DNA of 64,000 bases, from assembly GCF_913063425.1 (NCBI RefSeq), contig NZ_CAJXYK010000009.1, positions 1 through 64,000 of the forward strand, written 5' to 3'. Numbering within the stretch: the first letter of the stretch is position 1; every line of letters starts with the position of its first letter. This DNA comes from an uncultured Thiohalocapsa sp. (GTDB taxonomy: Bacteria > Pseudomonadota > Gammaproteobacteria > Chromatiales > Chromatiaceae). Shown here in pieces: positions 56,666 to 64,000 of this stretch. The translations under genes were made by a program, and so were the position numbers. The notes under the pieces were generated by a model that searched no databases, was not told where the DNA came from, and saw only the letters and a list, made by a program, of their open reading frames with translations.

Positions 56666-58501
56666 TTGGCCACCTGGTCTGAGGATCTGATCCCCGTCGA
56701 GCGCGCACGCACGCTCGACGGCCTGTTTCACCACCGCGTGCGCCGCTCGCCGGAGCGCGTGGCCTATCGCTGGTTCGAGCGCCGGTCGGACGACTGGCAG
56801 GCCCTCACCTGGGCCGAGACTGCGGCGCAGGTGGCGCGCTGGCGCGAGGCCATGGCGGCGGCGGGCCTGGAGCCCGGCGACCGCGTGGCCATCCTGCTGC
56901 GCAACTGCCCGGAGTGGGTGATCATCGACCAGGCGGCGCTGTCGCTCGGCCTGGTGACGGTACCGCTCTACACCGACGACCGCGCCGACAACGCGGCCTA
57001 TATTCTTCAGGATGCGGCGGTGAAGCTGCTCTGCATCCAGGACGCCAACCGCTGGCGGCGCCTCGCCGAGGTCATCGGCGACGACCCCTGGCCGGCGCTG
57101 GTGGTCATCGTGGACGGCCGCGAGGGCGCACGCGAGCAGGCGGCCCAGGACCGGCGTGCCGTGGCCGCCGCGGACTGGCTGCCGGCGGCGGAGGCAGGTC
57201 ACCGGCTGCCCGCGGAGCAGCGCGACGGCGACCCGGACGCGCTCGCCACCATCGTCTACACCTCCGGCACCACCGGGCGGCCCAAGGGCGTGATGCTGAG
57301 CCACCGGAACATCCTGAGCAACGCCCACGGTGCCGTCACCGTGGTGGATGTCTATCAGGAGGACGTGTTCCTGTCCTTCCTGCCCCTGTCGCACACCCTG
57401 GAGCGCATGGCGAGCCTGTTCCTGCCCATGATGGCGGGCTCAGAGGTGGCCTATGCCCGCTCCGTCACCCAGCTCGGCGAGGACCTCCAGGTCATCCGCC
57501 CGACGGTGATCATCGCCGTGCCGCGGGTGTTCGAGCGCGTCCACCAGCGCATCCAGGACCAGCTCCAGCAGCGTTCCGGGCTGGCGCAGCGCCTGTTCCG
57601 GCTTGCCGTGGACATCGGCTGGCTGCGCTTCGAGGTGAGCCAGGGCCGCCGCGGCTGGCACCCCAAGCTGCTGCTCTGGCCACTGCTCAAGCGCAAGGTG
57701 GCGGCGCCCGTCATGGCCCGGCTCGGCGGGCGCATGCGCGCGGCGGTGAGCGGCGGCGCGGCGCTGCCGTTCGAGGTGGGGCGGGTCTTCATCGGGCTCG
57801 GCCTGCCGCTGTTGCAGGGCTATGGCCTCACGGAAACCAGCCCCGTCATCTCCGTGAACCCGCTTGAGGACAACCGCCCGCGCAGCGTCGGCCGGCTGTT
57901 GCGCGGCATCCGTGCCCGCATCGGCCCGGACGACGAGCTGCAGGTGATGGGGCCCTGCAACATGCTGGGCTACTGGAACAACCACGCGGCGACGGCGCGG
58001 GTCATCGGCGCCGACGGCTGGCTGCGCACCGGCGACCAGGCCCGCATCGAGGACGGTTATCTCTACATCACCGGCCGCATCAAGGATATCCTGGTGCTCT
58101 CCAACGGCGAGAAGGTCCCGCCCGGCGACATGGAGATGGCGCTCGGCATGGACCCGCTGTTCGAGCAGGTGATGGTCATCGGCGAGGGCCACTCCTACTT
58201 GAGCGCACTCGCGGTGCTGAACGCGGACCTCTGGCCCGGGCTCGCCCGCGAGCTGGGCCTGGCGCCCGACGACCCCGCCAGCCTGGACGACGCCACGCTG
58301 CACAAGGAGATCCTGCGGCGCATGCGCGAGACCCTGGCCGACTTCCCGGGCTACGCCAAGATCCGCCGCGTGGGCCTGACACTGGAGCCCTGGACCATCG
58401 ACAACGGCCTCCAGACCCCGACCATGAAGATCAAGCGCAACCAGGTATTGGAGCGCTACGGGGACACCGTCGAGCGCATGTACGCGGGCGAGCGCGCTTG
58501 A
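56666..58501 (+). CDS. Long-chain acyl-CoA synthetase (AMP-forming)
   Basis: 611 residues from TTG 56666 with GAGGA eight bases upstream; no in-frame ATG nearby. The adenylation motifs are IVYTSGTTGRPKGVMLSHRN, LQGYGLTETSPVIS, GWLRTGDQARIEDGYLYITG and GRIKDILVLSNGEKVPPGD. The length and the VPRVFERVHQRIQDQLQQ segment fit the FadD15/long-chain type. It activates fatty acids as CoA thioesters at the inner membrane. It is followed by a repeat array and tRNA-Gly. Confidence 0.9.
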   Translation: MATWSEDLIPVERARTLDGLFHHRVRRSPERVAYRWFERRSDDWQALTWAETAAQVARWREAMAAAGLEPGDRVAILLRNCPEWVIIDQAALSLGLVTVPLYTDDRADNAAYILQDAAVKLLCIQDANRWRRLAEVIGDDPWPALVVIVDGREGAREQAAQDRRAVAAADWLPAAEAGHRLPAEQRDGDPDALATIVYTSGTTGRPKGVMLSHRNILSNAHGAVTVVDVYQEDVFLSFLPLSHTLERMASLFLPMMAGSEVAYARSVTQLGEDLQVIRPTVIIAVPRVFERVHQRIQDQLQQRSGLAQRLFRLAVDIGWLRFEVSQGRRGWHPKLLLWPLLKRKVAAPVMARLGGRMRAAVSGGAALPFEVGRVFIGLGLPLLQGYGLTETSPVISVNPLEDNRPRSVGRLLRGIRARIGPDDELQVMGPCNMLGYWNNHAATARVIGADGWLRTGDQARIEDGYLYITGRIKDILVLSNGEKVPPGDMEMALGMDPLFEQVMVIGEGHSYLSALAVLNADLWPGLARELGLAPDDPASLDDATLHKEILRRMRETLADFPGYAKIRRVGLTLEPWTIDNGLQTPTMKIKRNQVLERYGDTVERMYAGERA

Positions 58502-58504
58502 GCC

Positions 58505-58678
58505 TGGGGGCGCCGACTTCCAGTCGGCCCCGCTGGGGGCGCCGACTTGCAGTCGGCGACGCTGGGGACGCCGACTTCCAGTCGGCCACGCTGGGGACGC
58601 CGACTTCCAGTCGGCCACGCTGGGGGCGCCGACTTGCAGTCGGCCACGTTGGGGGCGCCGACTTGCAGTCGGCGACGC
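58505..58678. repeat. Six tandem 29-bp palindromic repeats
   Basis: GCCGACT starts at 58512, 58541, 58570, 58599, 58628 and 58657, exactly 29 bases apart, each with the stem GCCGACT/AGTCGGC around a 3-base loop (TCC or TGC). They begin four bases after the acyl-CoA synthetase stop. Single or paired relatives occur at 42683, 52334, 52358 and 63541. There is no spacer diversity, so this is not a CRISPR. Confidence 0.95.
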
Positions 58679-58693
58679 GGACCGGATCGGTCG

Positions 58694-58735
<42 letters not shown>

Positions 58736-58796
58736 CCACCCCACAGGCTCCCCCCTTGCCGTCTGCCCATCGGCGTGCCTACAATCCCGGCCCTAC

Positions 58797-58870
58797 GCGG
58801 GTGTAGTTCAATGGTAGAACCTCAGCTTCCCAAGCTGATGACGTGGGTTCGATTCCCATCACCCGCTCCA
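58797..58870 (+). tRNA. tRNA-Gly (anticodon CCC)
   Basis: 74 bases with a full cloverleaf: acceptor GCGGGTG/CACCCGC, D-arm GTTCAATGGTAGAAC, anticodon stem TCAGC/GCTGA with loop TTCCCAA (anticodon CCC, reads GGG), T-arm TGGGT-TCGATTC-CCATC (the usual GTTCGATTC), discriminator T and an encoded CCA. It is not flanked by an integrase in this window. Confidence 0.96.
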
Positions 58871-58884
58871 GTCTCCCCAGCGCC

Positions 58885-59196
58885 ATGCAGCGACTCTACC
58901 AGGCCGGCAATCGCATCGAGGCCCAGCTGCTGAGCGACTTCCTCGACCGGCATCTGGTCGACAACACCATCCTGGGCGACTACCTCTCCGGCGCCATGGG
59001 CGAGCTGCCGGCGGACATCTACCCAAGCATCTGGATCGTGCACGACGAGGACCTGGACCGCGCCCGGGAGCTGCTCCAGCGCTTCCTCGACGACCGGCAG
59101 CGCGAGCCCACCCGCTCCTGGGTCTGCCGCGGCTGCGGCGAGCTGGTGGACGGCAGCTTCGACCTCTGCTGGCGCTGCGGCGGCGAGCGACCATGA
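58885..59196 (+). CDS. DUF2007 protein with C-terminal zinc ribbon
   Basis: 103 residues from ATG 58885, 14 bases after the tRNA. The N-terminal part (MQRLYQAGNRIEAQLLSDFL, ADIYPSIWIVHDEDLDRARE) is the DUF2007 ferredoxin-like fold. The C-terminus has two CxxC pairs (WVCRGCGELVDG, DLCWRCGGERP), a zinc ribbon. It overlaps asmA by four bases (ATGA). The function is unknown; the family is predicted to act in signalling. Confidence 0.85.
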   Translation: MQRLYQAGNRIEAQLLSDFLDRHLVDNTILGDYLSGAMGELPADIYPSIWIVHDEDLDRARELLQRFLDDRQREPTRSWVCRGCGELVDGSFDLCWRCGGERP

Positions 59197-61343
59197 GCAC
59201 AGCGCCGCCGCGCCGCAAAGCGCTCCGGTCACCCGCCGCTTGGGCGCTGGCACTCGCCGGGCTGCTGGTGCTGGCCCTGGTGGGCCTGCTGGCGGCGGCG
59301 CCGCTGCTGGTGGACCGGGAAGGGCTGCGCGCGCGCATCCAGGCGGAAGCGACCCTCGCGCTCGGGCTGCCGGTGCGCATCGACACGGTCTCCGACCTGC
59401 ACCTGCTGCCGCGCCCGCGCATCGTGCTCGGTCCGGTGCGGGTCCTGGGGCCGCCGCCCGCGCCGCCGCCTGTTGCCGCGTCCGCGTCGGACCAAGCCGC
59501 CCCCGTCCTTGCCACGGCCGAGCGCATGCGCCTGGAGCTTGCGCTGCCGGCGCTGCTGATGGGGCGCGCCGAGCCGGTGCTGCTGCAAGCCACGGGCATC
59601 GACTTCAGCCTCGCGGCGCTGGACGCCGCGGCGTTGCCGCCGCGACCCGCCGGGGTCGCGCTGCCGGACCTCGGTGCTGAGGACGCCCGGGTGACGCTGA
59701 GCTATCCCCCAGACGCCCGCCGCCTCGCCTGGCCCCTGTTCGCCGCGCCCGGCGTCCCGCCGCAGGCGGCGCAGACCGGGCCGCTGGACATCGCCGCCGA
59801 GATGCCCCTGGCCGGCACGCAAGCGCGTTCCGGCGCTACCCTGGCCCTGGTGGCAACTGCCGAGACCAGCGCCCTGCCGGTGCTGACGCTGGCGCCGGTG
59901 CGGATCACCGGTAAGGGGTTGCATCTCGGCACCCTGCGCGACCTCGCACCGGTGCTGAGCATCGAGCGCGCGGTCCGCGATGCCGACGGCGCCTGGCGCC
60001 TCGAAGGCATCGCGCTGATGGAGGGCGGGCTGGTCATTTCCGCAGATGCCTCAGCCGCGCTCACACCCCAAGGGCTCACCGCGGACGGCAGCCTGGGCCT
60101 GGCGCCGCTGGACCTGCGCAGCTGGCTTGCCGGGCACGCCGACCAGCCGCTGCCGGGGCGTGCCGACCGGTGGCGTTGCGTTGCCGCCGCCGGCGATTTC
60201 CGGCTGATGCCGGATCGCCTCGATATCGCCGCCTTCGCGCTGCGGCTGGACGACAGCCGCGCCCGCGCCGCTGCAAGCCTTTATTTCCGGCCGACGCCGC
60301 GCACCGCCCTGGCGCTGCGGCTGGACAGCCTGGACCTGGACCCTTACCTCGCGGCGCCGGCGCCGAGCGCGCCTGCCGCCGGCACGGCATCCTGTGCGCC
60401 GGTCACCACGGCCGCAGCCGACGGACCTGCCCAGCCCCAGATACCGCAGCCCCAGCTACCCCAGCCCCAGCTACCCATCCAACCGCCGCCGGACACCGCC
60501 CCGGACCTGTCGCTGGACCTGGTGACGGAACAACTGCGCGCCGCCGGCCTGGCCTTTGCGGATCTCGGCATAACCGCCCAGCGGCAGGGTGACCACGGCA
60601 TTGTGGATGTGGCCGCCGGGGCCTTCTACGGCGGCAGCCTCGATGCCCGCCTGGAGCGGATGCAGTATGCCGGCGCCCCGCCGCGGCAGACGCTGCGCGC
60701 GCGCATTTCCGGTGCCGACCTCGGCGCGCTGCTGGCGGATCTTCAGGGTGAGCCGCAGATGACGGGCACTGTGGACCTGACCGCGGAGCTGGCGGCGACG
60801 GGCAGCGATGCGGCGGCCCTGCGCAGCGACCTCTCCGGCACCCTGCGCCTGGCCGTGGTCGACGGCCGCGTCGCGGCGCTGGACCGGGCGGCGACGGACT
60901 TCGGGCCGCTGCTCGGCACCGTTGGGCTCGATGTCACGCCGGACCTGCTCGCCGTCTCCCGCCTCAGCCTGAGCGCGCAGGCCCAGGGGGGTGTCTTCGC
61001 GAGCCGCGACATCCAGGGACAGGCGCAGCTCTTCAGCCTCGCCGGGGTGGGCGAGCTCGATGTCGCCAACGGCAGCCTGGCGGCGGATCTCGCCGCCACC
61101 CTGGAGCAGCCGCCGGACGGCCCGGACCTCAAGGGCCTCGCCGGCATCCAGGTGCCGATCCGCGTCGCCGGCCCGCTCGCCGCACCCAAGGTGGACGCAC
61201 AGCTCGGCCCGGCCGTGGCTGAGGCCGCCCGGCGCGCCGCCCGCCGCCATCTGGACAAGGACGGCAACGTGCTGGAGCAGCTGGAAGAGGCCACCGGCGT
61301 CCAGGGGCTGGAGCAGGGCCTGCGCAGCCTGTTCGGCCTCTGA
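59193..61343 (+). CDS. AsmA-family protein
   Basis: 716 residues with one N-terminal membrane segment (WALALAGLLVLALVGLLAAA) and an extended, repetitive beta-rich periplasmic body. Landmarks are EGLRARIQAEATLALGLPVR near the start and the C-terminal domain (GALLADLQGEPQMTGTVDLT, DLSGTLRLAVVDGRVAAL, LAGIQVPIRVAGPLAAPKVD). A Pro/Gln-rich linker (PQLPQPQLPIQPPPD) lies near residue 430. AsmA-type proteins bridge the envelope and carry phospholipids to the outer membrane. Translation is coupled to DUF2007; mutY follows after 18 bases. Confidence 0.88.
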   Translation: MSTAPPRRKALRSPAAWALALAGLLVLALVGLLAAAPLLVDREGLRARIQAEATLALGLPVRIDTVSDLHLLPRPRIVLGPVRVLGPPPAPPPVAASASDQAAPVLATAERMRLELALPALLMGRAEPVLLQATGIDFSLAALDAAALPPRPAGVALPDLGAEDARVTLSYPPDARRLAWPLFAAPGVPPQAAQTGPLDIAAEMPLAGTQARSGATLALVATAETSALPVLTLAPVRITGKGLHLGTLRDLAPVLSIERAVRDADGAWRLEGIALMEGGLVISADASAALTPQGLTADGSLGLAPLDLRSWLAGHADQPLPGRADRWRCVAAAGDFRLMPDRLDIAAFALRLDDSRARAAASLYFRPTPRTALALRLDSLDLDPYLAAPAPSAPAAGTASCAPVTTAAADGPAQPQIPQPQLPQPQLPIQPPPDTAPDLSLDLVTEQLRAAGLAFADLGITAQRQGDHGIVDVAAGAFYGGSLDARLERMQYAGAPPRQTLRARISGADLGALLADLQGEPQMTGTVDLTAELAATGSDAAALRSDLSGTLRLAVVDGRVAALDRAATDFGPLLGTVGLDVTPDLLAVSRLSLSAQAQGGVFASRDIQGQAQLFSLAGVGELDVANGSLAADLAATLEQPPDGPDLKGLAGIQVPIRVAGPLAAPKVDAQLGPAVAEAARRAARRHLDKDGNVLEQLEEATGVQGLEQGLRSLFGL

Positions 61344-61361
61344 GCCCACGCGGTTCGCCGG

Positions 61362-62534
61362 ATGCCGGACAGCAGTGCACCCACGGACCTGCTCGCGCGG
61401 CTGCCCGCGGCGCCCTGGCAGCCCGCCGACTTCGCCGCGGCGCTGCTCGCCTGGTTCGACCTGCACGGCCGCAAGGACCTGCCCTGGCAGCGCCCGGCGA
61501 CGCCGTATCGGGTCTGGGTCTCGGAAATCATGCTCCAGCAGACCCAGGTGGCCGTGGTCATCCCCTACTTCGAGCGCTTCATGGCGCGCTTTCCGGACCT
61601 CGCCGCGCTGGCGCAGGCCGACCTGGATGCGGTGCTGCACCTGTGGTCCGGCCTCGGCTACTACGCCCGCGCCCGCAACCTGCACAAGGCCGCGCGCCTG
61701 GTGCTGGACGACCACGGCGGCGAGCTGCCAAGGGATATGACCGCGCTCACCGCGTTGCCCGGCATCGGCCGCTCCACCGCGGGCGCCATCCGCTCCCTGG
61801 CCCATGGCGAGCGCGAGCCCATCCTGGACGGCAACTGCAAGCGGGTGCTGGCGCGCTGCTTCGCAGTGCCGGGCTGGCCCGGGCGCAGCGATGTGCTGGC
61901 GGCGCTCTGGCAGCTCGCAGAGCAGCTGACCCCGCACATGCGTGTGGCCGCCTACAATCAGGCCATGATGGACCTGGGCGCCACGCTCTGTACCCGCGCG
62001 CAGCCCGCCTGCGGGCGCTGCCCCTTGGCGGCGCACTGCATCGCCCTGCACCGCGGTGCCCAGCGGGACTTCCCGGCGCCGAAGCCCAGGCGCCGGAACC
62101 CGGTCCGCCGCACCCAGCTCCTGCTGGCGATGGCGCCGGACGGGCGCCTGCTGCTGGAGCGCCGCCCGCCCGCCGGCGTCTGGGGTGGGCTCTGGGTGCC
62201 GCCGGCGCTGGCGGCGCTGGACCGCCCCCTGCCCGAGGCTGCCGCGGACTGGTGCCGCGAGCGCCTGGGGGCCGACCTCGCGCGGCTTGAAATGCTGCCC
62301 CCGCGCAGGCATTCCTTCACGCACTTTCACCTGGACATCGACGCGGCACTGCTGCACCTGTCGGCGACCCCGGTGCGGCTCGGGGATGAGCCGACCGCGG
62401 CCTGGGTGGACCCGGGCGAGCCCGGCGACCTCGGGCTGCCGGCCCCCATCGCCCGGCTCCTCGCCGATGCCTGTCGACAGCTGCAGCGCCGCGGTGCCGA
62501 CGACCTATCCCACGACAACGGAGAACCCCAATGA
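61362..62534 (+). CDS. mutY: A/G-specific adenine DNA glycosylase
   Basis: 390 residues. MutY removes adenine paired with 8-oxoguanine. The catalytic Glu is in [11 protein letters not shown], HhH-GPD is [16 protein letters not shown] with the Asp in [14 protein letters not shown], and the [4Fe-4S] cluster site is [17 protein letters not shown]. The C-terminal NUDIX-like domain ([19 protein letters not shown]) recognises 8-oxoG. yggX overlaps its stop by four bases, the common gammaproteobacterial arrangement. Confidence 0.95.
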   Translation: MPDSSAPTDLLARLPAAPWQPADFAAALLAWFDLHGRKDLPWQRPATPYRVWVSEIMLQQTQVAVVIPYFERFMARFPDLAALAQADLDAVLHLWSGLGYYARARNLHKAARLVLDDHGGELPRDMTALTALPGIGRSTAGAIRSLAHGEREPILDGNCKRVLARCFAVPGWPGRSDVLAALWQLAEQLTPHMRVAAYNQAMMDLGATLCTRAQPACGRCPLAAHCIALHRGAQRDFPAPKPRRRNPVRRTQLLLAMAPDGRLLLERRPPAGVWGGLWVPPALAALDRPLPEAAADWCRERLGADLARLEMLPPRRHSFTHFHLDIDAALLHLSATPVRLGDEPTAAWVDPGEPGDLGLPAPIARLLADACRQLQRRGADDLSHDNGEPQ

Positions 62535-62809
62535 CGCGAATGGTCAACTGCGTGAAGCTCGGCCACGAGGCCGAAGGACTGGCGCGCCAGCCCTACCCCG
62601 GCGAGATCGGCAAGCGCGTGTTCGAGCATGTCTCAAAGCAGGCCTGGGGCGACTGGCTCAAGCACCAGACCATGCTCATCAACGAAAACCGCCTGAGCCC
62701 CATGGACCCAAAGGCGCGCAAGTTCCTGGAAGAGCAGATGGAGAAGTACTTCTTCGGCGAGGGCGCCGTGATGCCCGAAGGCTACGTGCCGCCGAAGGAG
62801 TCGTCCTAG
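62531..62809 (+). CDS. yggX: Fe(2+)-trafficking/oxidative damage protein YggX
   Basis: 92 residues: [40 protein letters not shown] and [20 protein letters not shown], the complete YggX fold. It protects Fe-S enzymes and supports MutY activity. It overlaps mutY (ATGA, 62531-62534) and stops with TAG at 62807-62809. Confidence 0.95.
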   Translation: MTRMVNCVKLGHEAEGLARQPYPGEIGKRVFEHVSKQAWGDWLKHQTMLINENRLSPMDPKARKFLEEQMEKYFFGEGAVMPEGYVPPKESS

Positions 62810-62858
62810 CCGGGCTGCACCCGGCCGGAAGGCATAGACGTCGCCGCCGGGTGGGGCC

Positions 62859-63362
62859 TCAGCGCCCCTCGGCGGCGGCACCGTCCGTGCGCTGGCCGCG
62901 CAGGCTCTCGATGATCAGCAGCACGACGCCGACGGAGATGGCGCTGTCGGCGACATTGAACGACGGCCAGGGGTTGAACAGGGCCAGCGGAATAAAGGGC
63001 AGATAGACCTGGATGAAGTCCACCACGTGCCCGAGCAGCATGCGGTCGATGAGGTTGCCGACGGCGCCGCCGATGATGAGCGCGAGCCCCGCCGCAAGCC
63101 AGCCCTCGCCGGGCCTGAGCCGCAGCAGCCACAGCACCAGCACCAGTGTCACTGCGAGCGCGAAGGCCGCAAACAGCCAGCGCTGCCAGCCGCCGGCGTC
63201 CGAGAGCAGGCTGAAGGCGGCGCCGGTGTTGAACATGAGCGTCAGGTTCAGATGCGGCAGCAGCTCGATGACCTGATAGGGCTGCAGCGTTGCCAGCACC
63301 AGCCATTTGCTGGCCTGGTCCAGGACCAGCACGACGACGGAAAGCCAGAGCCACTGCTTCAC
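62859..63362 (-). CDS. lspA: Lipoprotein signal peptidase (signal peptidase II)
   Basis: 167 residues with four membrane helices. The aspartyl protease residues lie in GNLIDRMLLGHVVDFIQV (first Asp region) and FNVADSAISVG (second Asp). LDQASKWLV near the N-terminus and FNTGAAFSLLSD are family landmarks. It cuts the signal peptides of prolipoproteins such as the PqiC-like protein at 33837. Convergent with yggX; a 13-base repeat lies in its upstream region. Confidence 0.95.
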   Translation of the reverse strand: MKQWLWLSVVVLVLDQASKWLVLATLQPYQVIELLPHLNLTLMFNTGAAFSLLSDAGGWQRWLFAAFALAVTLVLVLWLLRLRPGEGWLAAGLALIIGGAVGNLIDRMLLGHVVDFIQVYLPFIPLALFNPWPSFNVADSAISVGVVLLIIESLRGQRTDGAAAEGR

Positions 63363-63426
63363 GGGGATGGTTCGGGGTCAGGCGTGGACATGGGCCGCGC
63401 ATTGTGGCGGCGTGTGATCGGTTTGG

Positions 63427-63492
63427 CCAGTGGTCTGGGCCAGTGGTCTGGGCCAGTGGTCTGAACCAGTGGTCTGGAACCAGTGGCTTGGG
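63427..63492. repeat. Five 13-14-bp repeats (CCAGTGGTCTGGG) upstream of lspA
   Basis: CCAGTGGTCTG recurs at 63427, 63440, 63453 and 63466, with a fifth, imperfect copy at 63480. The block begins 65 bases upstream of the lspA start on the minus strand. The unit shares GGTC and CAGT with the heptamers before the MCE gene. Confidence 0.88.
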
Positions 63493-63540
63493 CCGGGCTC
63501 TGGCACACACCTGCGGGAGCCGCGAGGCCGCACCTGGGTG

Positions 63541-63592
63541 TGCCGACCTCAGTCGGCACCTGGGTGAGCCGCACTTCAGTCCGCCGGCAGCT
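63541..63592. repeat. Two palindromes at the chelatase 3' end
   Basis: TGCCGAC-CTCA-GTCGGCA (63541-63558) is perfect. A second, mismatched copy (63568-63592, around GCACTTCAGTCCGC) runs into the last codons of the chelatase gene. Both belong to the dispersed palindrome family. Confidence 0.7.
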
Positions 63593-64000
63593 CCATCGGT
63601 TGGCGGGTGCCGAGCCCCGCCGCACGAGCGGCGAGCACATCCACAAAGCGCGGATGCTCGCCCATGAGTCCGCTGATCCGCACGCTGAGCCCCGGGTGCG
63701 CGGCCTCGGCCGCGGCGACGATCTCCGCGATGTCGCCGTCGGCCCCGGCGTGCCGCCCCGGGGAAATGAACTGCATCGCCAGCACCACATGCCGGGGTTG
63801 CTGCCCCGTCGCGGACGCGCCGATGTCCGCCAGCGCCTCCGCCAGCAGGCGGCCGTTGAAGGCGTATTCGGCGCCTTCGCGGCGCTCCATCACGGCCTCG
63901 CCCACCCGCAGGTCGGCGCCCGCGCCGTTGCTCAGCTCCGCCGCCAGACCTTCGGCCAGCCAGTGGCGCACGGCCGTCACCGCCGGCAGCGGCGAGCCGT
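63576..64000 (-). CDS. CbiX-type sirohydrochlorin chelatase (5' partial)
   Basis: The frame is open to the window edge, so the N-terminus is missing. Visible are GSPLPAVTAVRHWLAEGLA, ERREGAEYAFNGRLLAEALA, HVVLAMQFISPGRHAGADGD (metal-inserting His region) and ISGLMGEHPRFVDVLAARAA. This fits the CbiX family, which inserts Co2+ or Fe2+ into sirohydrochlorin for cobalamin or siroheme. Because only about 140 residues are visible, the short CbiXS and long CbiXL forms cannot be told apart. The 3' end abuts palindromic repeats. Confidence 0.82.
   Translation of the reverse strand, partial: GSPLPAVTAVRHWLAEGLAAELSNGAGADLRVGEAVMERREGAEYAFNGRLLAEALADIGASATGQQPRHVVLAMQFISPGRHAGADGDIAEIVAAAEAAHPGLSVRISGLMGEHPRFVDVLAARAAGLGTRQPMELPAD

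Noticed and set aside
58505-58678. CRISPR array
   Set aside because: The 29-bp units are contiguous and nearly identical with no unique spacers, and there are no cas genes.

Overview
The window is GC-rich, densely packed DNA from a gammaproteobacterium. It is most likely a member of the Chromatiales or a related sulfur-oxidising lineage. That placement is an inference from gene content: a PPi-dependent phosphofructokinase beside two membrane pyrophosphatases, a CbbR-like LysR regulator, many palindromic intergenic repeats and an IS91-type remnant. No photosynthesis or sulfur-oxidation gene is visible.

Layout. 1-2818: an unidentified gene tail, a small unknown gene and a secreted amidohydrolase. 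2883-18745: an accessory region. Its backbone is a Wadjet anti-plasmid system (jetA, jetB, jetC, jetD, all on +). jetA has lost its 5' end and is separated from jetB by about 7.9 kb of defence and toxin-antitoxin debris: a DUF4143 ATPase, a broken nucleotidyltransferase, a DUF433 scrap, an intact AbrB/PIN pair, a truncated NTPase, a very large TIR-WD40-Roc-COR gene cut by an amber codon just before its DUF4365 nuclease domain, and a DUF433/DUF5615 pair. An XPF-like ERCC4 nuclease closes the region, converging on jetD. 19414-29280: a pyrophosphate/phosphate block with PPi-phosphofructokinase, an unknown protein, two different H+/Na+-translocating pyrophosphatases, a soluble pyrophosphatase and a divergent pstS with a Pho-box-like site. 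29584-37357: a metallo-beta-lactamase protein, gene wreckage (DUF3782, radical SAM), an EamA transporter, an unknown protein and a four-gene MCE lipid-transport operon.

37728-42670: a CbbR-like regulator translationally coupled to purK, then purE, a DUF6858-like gene, a cysteine hydrolase and a secreted protein. 42948-44833: a small beta-rich protein, an IS91 transposase remnant and a VapBC pair. 45043-64000: mostly housekeeping. It holds nadE, an SGNH hydrolase/methyltransferase pair, a PAO/Tic55-like Rieske oxygenase, fetAB, trmB, two Uma2 nucleases, thiS-thiG, an acyl-CoA synthetase, tRNA-Gly(CCC), a DUF2007-asmA-mutY-yggX run, lspA and a partial CbiX-type chelatase.

The most interesting parts are the split and decaying Wadjet locus with a heptapeptide repeat expansion in JetD, the mosaic TIR-WD40-Roc-COR-(stop)-DUF4365 gene, the PPi-economy block with one K+-dependent and one K+-independent pump, and the several classes of palindromic or tandem repeats placed close to gene starts and ends.
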